Shown piece after piece: positions 57,715-64,000 of a stretch of DNA of 64,000 nt. Every line of letters begins with the position of its first letter. Positions within the stretch are counted from its first letter, which is position 1. The stretch is from assembly GCA_036346355.1 (NCBI GenBank), contig CM070576.1, forward strand, positions 56,653,712 through 56,717,711. The letters are read 5' to 3'. The notes under the pieces are model-generated. The model was not told the DNA's origin and made no database searches. It saw nothing but the letters and a program-made list of their open reading frames with translations. The translations under genes and the position numbers were made by a program. The DNA comes from Rhipidocladum racemiflorum (Eukaryota; Streptophyta; Magnoliopsida; Poales; Poaceae).

Positions 57715-58515
57715 TGGTATAGGTGAGTTTCACTAAGTTTTATCAAAGTTCTATATAGTTTACAAGTTTCAACCAAGTTTCGACTATGTTTCGCAAGTTT
57801 TACCCATGTTTTAGTAATGTTTCAAGCAAAGTTCAGTTGTGTGTCGGCAAGTTTCAAAGATGTTTCAGCAAATTTCATGTTTTATGCATGTTTTGTCAAG
57901 TTGCAAGTTTCAATGATGTTTCATCATATTTCAATGAAGTTTCAAAAGATTTCAATAGGATTCAGCCAAAAGTCAATAAATTTTCAAAGAAGTTTCAGCA
58001 TGTTTCATGCAAACTTCAGAGAGTTCACACAAGTTTCACGAAAGTTTCATTGAGTTCCACACATGCTTCACAGAAGTTTCAAGAGAAGTGCTTCTATGCT
58101 CTTCCTTTTAAAAGTTGCACAACTATTAAAGCATGAATGAAGGGTAGATGGTGATTACTTACTCCTTCGCTTGCTTCAAGATTTGTGCAACTTGTACTAG
58201 AAGAATAGGCATAGAAGCACTGCCCAAGTTTCAAACAATTTTCATCAAGGTTTTGCAAGTTTCAAAAATATCAAGGATGTTTCAGTGAAGTTTCAAAAAG
58301 ATGTAACCAAGATTAAGCTAAAATTCAACAAAGTTTCAAAGAGTATCGACATGTTTCATGTAAGTTTCAGTAAGTTCATACATGTTTAATAGAGTTCCAC
58401 AAAAGTTTCATCGAACCCCACACATGCTTCACAGAAGTTTCATCAAGTTTCACACATGTTTCGTAAAAAGCTGCTACTTCTAAGTTCCAAAAGAGTTTCA
58501 AGCAAGTTTAAAAAA
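57715..58515 (+). repeat. GTTTCA-rich tandem repeat tract
   Basis: About 800 bp of degenerate units of roughly 12-25 bp around (A)AGTTTCA(A/C), such as CAAGTTTCAACCAAGTTTCG and CACAAGTTTCACGAAAGTTTC, all in one orientation and interrupted only by a MITE. ORFs through it (for example 57786-58136) are composition artefacts. Confidence 0.8.
58088..58222. mobile_element. MITE with TGCTTCTATGCTCT ends, copy 2
   Basis: GTGCTTCTATGCTCTTCC at the left, inverse GCATAGAAGCAC at the right, 135 bp. The interior is the inverse of the copy at 52086 (for example GCATGAATGAAGGGTAGATG). It sits inside the GTTTCA tract, so it arrived after that tract formed. Confidence 0.85.
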
Positions 58516-59778
58516 GATGAACACAACAAGAAATCAGGTTACAGGAACTTTCGGAAGAGTTCATGCTTAAAAAATCAGTACAAAACTAAAAAACGAACAG
58601 TTTGACAACAAATCAAAATGAAAAAAAGAAATAAAAATATTAATTAGCTCCTCTATTGGACTCTCCTAGTTCTTCTTTTTCCACAGGCATGGAGGAGATC
58701 CACCTTCTATCTTGTAGCTGCAACATGCTTGCGCTGGCAAGCCTAGTACCGAGCGCCGCTTCCTGCTTGTTGCCGTATGAGTTAGGGCTTGCCACCCTCA
58801 TTGGGCCGAACTCTCCACCGCATCGCCTGGATAGTCGTCTGCTGCGTTGTCACCACGCCTCCCACACTGAATTGGTTGCTGCATTGAATTGAATCAAGGA
58901 GAGGGAGAGAGACATGAGGAGGTTGGGAAAGTGAGGTGTTGATAATGGTTGGGGAGGGGAGGTGGATGTGGTCTGATCACATGATTGGGCCTTTGGATTT
59001 GGCCATGGTGGCCGACGAGGTCACTATCATGGTATGGTGGAAGGGGCATACAGCGAGGTACGGTGGTCGCTCACTAATTTATAGAAATTGATGCTTTAGG
59101 ATTGGTGCAACATGGGCTGTTCAAACAATGAGGACGTCTTCCGTTGGATTTAGGGGGTAATGGTAATACCATTCCTTAGTATTTCTGAAAAATTTAGCAC
59201 CTTATCTTTTCTATACGGCAAAAAAAGGTTATTTTCGTTTTGCTAAGTACATCCTCGAGCAACTGCATTTGTACATGCCTTTATATGAAATGAACCACTG
59301 TCCTATTAAATATTTTCAAAAAGATGTTATTGACTTTTTGTGGTCTCAAGACGTAGCTATTACTATTAATTTAAATAATTATTTATTAGAATAAATTAAT
59401 AAACTTATAACAGTATGAAATTAGACGATAAATCTAGTTATATAGTTTTTATATGATCAATCTATATAGTTTTAAACATATTGTTGGTCAGTTTTTATAC
59501 AGTTTGACCGCATGGATTCTGAAATGTTATTTTGAACAGAATGAAGGCAATATATAAATATGACAATTTATGTAGAAGAGACTGCTTTTTACACGATGCA
59601 TATATATAATGTTTGTTTTACAACTTGCTACATTAATCAAATAGTTCATAAAGAGAATGCCATGCACGCAAATCGGATGTAGGTGGCTATCAGGAGTAAT
59701 GATCCCAGTAACATCACTGCATTAAAACATCATGTTCGTCATAATTGGCAGCTTTGAAATTCCAAATGAAAGCTTTCC
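58516..59778. other. Unassigned DNA and 3' flank of the second beta-glucosidase gene
   Basis: 58650-59090 is GC-richer with a short open frame (58656-58892) lacking recognisable features. 59100-59778 is A/T-rich. No gene, repeat or RNA is evident. Confidence 0.4.
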
Positions 59779-62700
59779 CTATTGAGCTTCATGTAGATCC
59801 TGGAGGAATTCCTTGTACCACTGCGCGGATAGCTTTGGAGACCTTTCCTGTGTTTTGTAATCTACGTAGTATAGTCCAAACCTGAGAGTGTATCCAAAGA
59901 GCCACTCAAAATTGTCAACCAGAGACCAAACGAAGTAGCCACGGACATCAGCTCCATTCCTAGCAGAGAACGTATATTGCTCCGTATGTTAATGTCAGCA
60001 AACATATGTTTTTTCTTCTTCTTATCTTGGATAAACTGAAGATATGTAATCTGACGACTTAGAGGGCATATATATCTATGTGACTGACCTGATAACTTTG
60101 GCTACTTTTGTGAGATAGCCGTCCAGATAGTCTATCCTATCCCTGTCGTCGAGCCAATCCTCCACATTAGCGTAGCTATCTCCACCTTGTGCATAGCCTG
60201 AAGCATTTTGCGAGCAACAGAATCTCCTGAGAAGCTGAAAAACAGAAAACGAACAATAATGCTAGCTAGTTCAATAACTGTTCTGCGCTTCCGTACCATT
60301 TTCAGTGACGAACATTGGCAGGTTGTTGTATCTCTTCGTGATGTATGCGACAATCCTCTCTATCCCGTCAGGAACCACGTAGAACGTGGGCATCGCGGTC
60401 TGCACGTACAGCACGCAGAATCAATCAACGCGATCGGGCACTTCAGTGCAAGTTCATTGGCATTTCAAGCGTCCCTTATCGCGACGTGCTCACCGGAGCT
60501 CCGATGGGAAGCCCGTTTCTTTCTCCAGTGACGGCCACCAGTGCGTGCTGGGTCTCCTGCCCCGATGGACACCCTGAAAACATGCAGTCCTTGGCGTACA
60601 GGGTCGTGTAATGGTTAACCCCGATGAAGTCCAGCTTGTGACGCAGCCTCCGTCGATCTTCCGGTGAGAAACTCGGCAGCCTCCGGCCCAGAAGCTGGCG
60701 CATCTCTGGCGGGTAATCACCGTAGACTAATGGATCAAGAAACCTGCAAAAAAAAAAAAAACCAGAGCAAGTTAAGCCCACTGTAAATTTAATTAACATC
60801 ACACATGGGCAACGATGCAAACGAGGTACCGCGCGCCTCGATAGCAACATTTTGTTCGGGGTAATTTCCTACCATGCAACATCGAACGCCAATGCTCGCT
60901 CAGTCGCCAGCCGGTCCTCGGGGACATCCCTCAGCGCCTCATACCAAGTGGTTGACATCACAATGCCAATCGAACCATTCTGCTCGCTCTGCACGCATGG
61001 AGAGCAAACCACATGGCGTGTCAGCGAATGAGAAATCGTACGTCGTCTTCAGCCGGCAAGTTGCATAGCCCAAACTGTCGGTGTTACCCTGGCCAGACGA
61101 CTACTAATTACTTAATGATCACCTGGTACTTGCTCCTGTATATTTCGACGGCTGTGGCATGGGACAGTATCACGTTGTGCGTGGCGACGTAGGGCTCCGA
61201 GTCAGAGTTGCCGCGAGCGCAGCCGCCGAACGGCGGCGAGCAGCGGCTCGGGGGGTATTTGCCAAGCATGTAGCCCTTGCGCACGGCGACGTTTGGCTCG
61301 TTGAAGGTGCTCCAGTACTTCACGCGGTCACCAAATGCGTCGAAGCAAATGTCCGCGAAGTAGCCAAAGTCATGCCTGCATGGAAGAAGAAAAAAAGAAA
61401 GGAAGAACCGAAGTTTTTTTCGTTAGGTTCGTCTTGGACAATCTTGGATATAGCGTGACGTGAAGTGTCGATTGATGTTTAACGAAGCAGGCTTACTGTA
61501 TCTCGGCACTGAGCCAAGCTCCGTATCTGTCTTCGAGCTCTTGCGGAATGTCGTAGTGGCTCAGCGTGACAAATGGCTGTATTCCTGCCCCAGCAAAAAA
61601 GTTTTGATATGCTAATTAGTATATATGTACCAGCAGGGACGTAGCAAAGCTCAGAAAGAAATGTTGACCTCTTTTACAGTACACTAAATTAAAAATGAAT
61701 GAGCCATTCATTTTTTTTTTGATCCAATGGATCAGATTAACTAGAGTTTATTTATACTTCATCTTGTAGTAGAGTAGTAGAAACATACTTGATAAATCAA
61801 CGGTTAAATGCAATTTCTACTACATATTATATACTATTAGTATAATGCACCGTAAAATTTCTCTAGATTTTATAGTGGCAGTAGAAATCAGATTTAGACA
61901 TTAATTTGTTGAAGTAATTTATATTATTTGCTAATGAAGGAAGTATAAATAAATAATAGTTAATATAATATATTGGATGGAAAAAAATTGAATGACCATA
62001 TTGAATTTAATGCCCAGAAAGAGTCACAGTATCCAAGTAAAGTACATGGTCACTGTAGATACCTTTAAGCAGGAGCGAATCAATAAGTCTGTTGTAGAAA
62101 TCAATGCCTGATGGATTGACTCTGCCAAATCTCCCATCTGTCCTCAGCAAACACATCATCTTTTGTGTTAAACGTACGATGAGGCGATACAGATTTAATC
62201 ATTTGAAAGAAAAAAAAAAACTATGCAAAGAACTCACTTGGAAGAATTCTAGCCCATGATATCGAGAACCTGTAGGCATTTACGCCGAGGGAGTGCATCA
62301 GCTCAACATCATCCTGTCAAGAAGCAAGATTGAGGCCGTTTAAGTTTACGCAGAGACAATTTTCAGCACTCTTTTTTTTTTTCAAAAAAAAAACACAAGG
62401 AATTTCCAGTACTGTGTGAATGTTATATTTGCACCTCGTAGCGGTGGTAGTGATCATCCGCGATGTCTCCGTTGCTTCCATCTTTGATCCTTCCTGAAAT
62501 ATGTTGGCAAGTTAAAACTGTTTTATTATTTTTTTTTTTTCTTCTTCTTCTTTGGGAGAGGGTTTCTGAACCGGTCTTGGCAGCATCAGCTGCAAATGTA
62601 TGCTCCTATTCGTCTAAAACTCTCTCCTTTTCGTTTCTCCCTCTGCAGACCACAGCTGAGCGGCTGAGCCTGAAATTTCCTACGATAGGGCGCCACTTTG

Positions 62701-63185
62701 ATCCGCACCACCACGATTTTTCTCAGATTTTTTTTTTTGAAGCGATTTGATCCGTAAAAGGAGGAACGTCTGGCTTGCGTCCCAAAAACATTGACCAGTC
62801 AACCCAATGGTCCCCGTAGGCCGTCCGATCCTCATCCGACGGATCGAAGCGCGGAGCACCACTATTCGCGTGGCGCATTCATGGGCCTAATCTTCTGCGG
62901 CCACAACTTCGGCAAGCGACGTGGGCCAAGTTTACATGGATCCGAATGGCCATTCTAAATAAGGCCTTGTGTATAATTGAAATTATTATACGCAGTTGGT
63001 ATGTATTTTTGTAAGTGCCGCGAATTGATACCGTAGAACGTCACGTACAAATACGACTTCAACATGCCAGCATGACGACGAGACTCGACTACTCGAGAGC
63101 CAGCAGCTGAGAGGTTACCTGGTTCATGAGCGAACACATCCCAGTTGCTCAGATCTTTGTTGTCTTCCAGGTATGCACCTTCAAT
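59779..63185 (-). CDS. Beta-glucosidase, glycoside hydrolase family 1 (exons 2-12; exon 1 outside the window)
   Basis: Minus-strand exons: 63185-63119, 62493-62435, 62313-62238, 62137-62063, 61584-61497, 61375-61123, 60988-60873, 60743-60494, 60399-60297, 60197-60089, 59959-59779. All junctions are GT-AG and phases agree, giving 458 residues and TAG at 59779-59781. Eight exons have exactly the same length as in the gene at 41264. Motifs: IEGAYLEDNKDLSNWDVFAH at the start, VTLSHYDIPQEL, the acid/base in STFNEPN, GVNHYTTLYAKDC, the nucleophile in MFVTENG, and FEWLFGYTLRFGLYYVDYKT. H-Y replaces the usual H-F after the substrate-binding serine/histidine strand. The missing first exon should add a signal peptide and FLFGA(A/T)TS-type start. 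Activity on a beta-glucoside is expected; the natural substrate is unknown. It is a tandem paralogue of the 41264-53116 gene, same strand, 6.7 kb away. Confidence 0.93.
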
Positions 63186-64000
63186 CTACAGAAGAAAACA
63201 CTGGTTAGTGCGTACGGGCTTACGGCATATCGACTTTTTGCGTATGCAGTCTTTCTCAACTGTCTCACCATGTACCAAGCAGGCTCCAAAGGAAAAGAAT
63301 AAACCAATATGAACTAAGAACATTAATTCTTGGACTACATGTTATATATTGGGTTAAACCCAAACAAAGCACAAATAAGAGAGACAATTGACGGTAGGAT
63401 GTGTTCTCCACTTATTTCTCATCTGAATACTGGAAGACAGCGACATCGCTAATTCAGGAGCCAGACTATCCGTACATCCTCAGATAGGCTGAGATAGCGA
63501 TGGAACTAGAAAATTTTTTTATGATGGTGTACACTTCACACGTATAATCTTGTACAATGATTTTGTAACATCATAAATCATATATATATCTATATTTGAA
63601 ATTTGCTAAAAATACAATACAAAAAGTTATAATCTCTACTATATAAAGTGAGAGTTTCTTCCCACGTCACATTAATTGCCCTGCTTAATTGCCCTACTTA
63701 ATTGCCCTGCTTAATTGCCCTACGCAAGAAACGAAACGTTGCTTTAATTAGCCAGCTTTTGCAAGAAACGAAGCGTTAAAGATAGATGTTTGATCTTATG
63801 AAATAGTATTTTTTTTATTTTTTAATCTTTATTTTTCGTTATCAATTTTGTTTTTCGTAGCAACGCACAGGCATATAACTAGTGTCTTAAAAACCACAAA
63901 CCATCAAAATCGGAACCAATTCAATTAAGAAATTTGATCTATTAAAGAGATATTCTTATATCATTTCTCAAATGTCTGGAGGTGCCGGGTGCTAAGCCTG
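63186..64000 (-). other. Intron 1 of the second beta-glucosidase gene
   Basis: The exon 2 acceptor (TGTAG|ATTGAA) is at 63185. No exon encoding the FLFGAATS-type start is found on the minus strand up to 64000, so intron 1 is at least 815 bp, longer than the 146-bp intron 1 of the paralogue, in part because of the inserted element below. Confidence 0.7.
63633..63882 (+). mobile_element. Small Helitron-like element in intron 1
   Basis: Starts TCTCTACTATATAAAG after an A and ends GCATATAACTAG before a T, matching Helitron 5'-TC and CTAG-3' ends with A/T insertion. The 3' part CGTAGCAACGCACAGGCATA is the form common in rice Helitron ends as I remember them. Four direct repeats of TTAATTGCCCT(A/G) lie at 63672-63722. 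About 250 bp, no coding capacity. Confidence 0.65.

Noticed and set aside
57786..58136. Open frame of 116 codons
   Set aside because: It runs through the GTTTCA repeat and into a MITE; the repetitive Phe/Ser/Lys protein is a by-product.

Overview
The window is nuclear DNA from a grass, most likely in or near the rice tribe (Oryzeae). It holds intron-rich family 1 beta-glucosidase (GH1) genes with the conserved plant exon pattern. These genes sit among Ty3/gypsy and Ty1/copia LTR retrotransposons, MITEs, Helitron-like repeats and a chloroplast-derived tRNA insertion. The species call is inference from these families; no rRNA or other diagnostic marker is present.

Layout. (1) 1-21631: a compound Ty3/gypsy chromovirus in plus orientation, LTR-internal-LTR-internal-LTR, with two nearly identical internal regions sharing the middle LTR; the left LTR is cut by the window edge. 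(2) 21632-28123: gene-poor DNA with three related Helitron-like units, one inverted and two direct, the direct pair carrying long A/T-rich minisatellites. (3) 28124-28331 (-): an isolated GH1 terminal exon. (4) 28545-33860: a rearranged copia element (RT-RNase H half, then an LTR, then gag-protease-integrase), fused on its left to a LINE fragment and split on its right by an hAT-type MITE with a perfect 8-bp target duplication. (5) 33861-41263: a GC-rich block, fragments of two genes, MITEs, GTTTCA-rich repeats and a head-to-tail array of small Helitron-like units. (6) 41264-53116 (-): a complete 12-exon beta-glucosidase gene of 508 codons. It stays open although its introns hold a 3.3-kb solo gypsy LTR, a Tourist-type MITE, a 0.8-kb foldback and other insertions. 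(7) 53117-59778: its putative promoter, a chloroplast trnM-CAU insertion, a small internally deleted copia element with a perfect 5-bp target duplication, a gypsy LTR fragment and another GTTTCA tract. (8) 59779 to beyond 63185 (-): a second beta-glucosidase gene, exons 2-12, whose first exon lies past the window.

The two GH1 genes are tandem paralogues on the same strand with the same intron positions. Both keep the acid/base (NEP) and nucleophile (TENG) motifs, so both should encode active retaining beta-glucosidases. Their architecture recalls the rice chromosome 4 cluster that includes monolignol glucosidases, but a member-level assignment cannot be made by eye.

A caution on the left third: differences between the two gypsy internal copies concentrate at CAG, CTG and CCG triplets, often as the same short substitution or deletion. 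Plant transposons are heavily methylated at CHG sites, so many apparent frameshifts there may be sequencing artefacts rather than real mutations.
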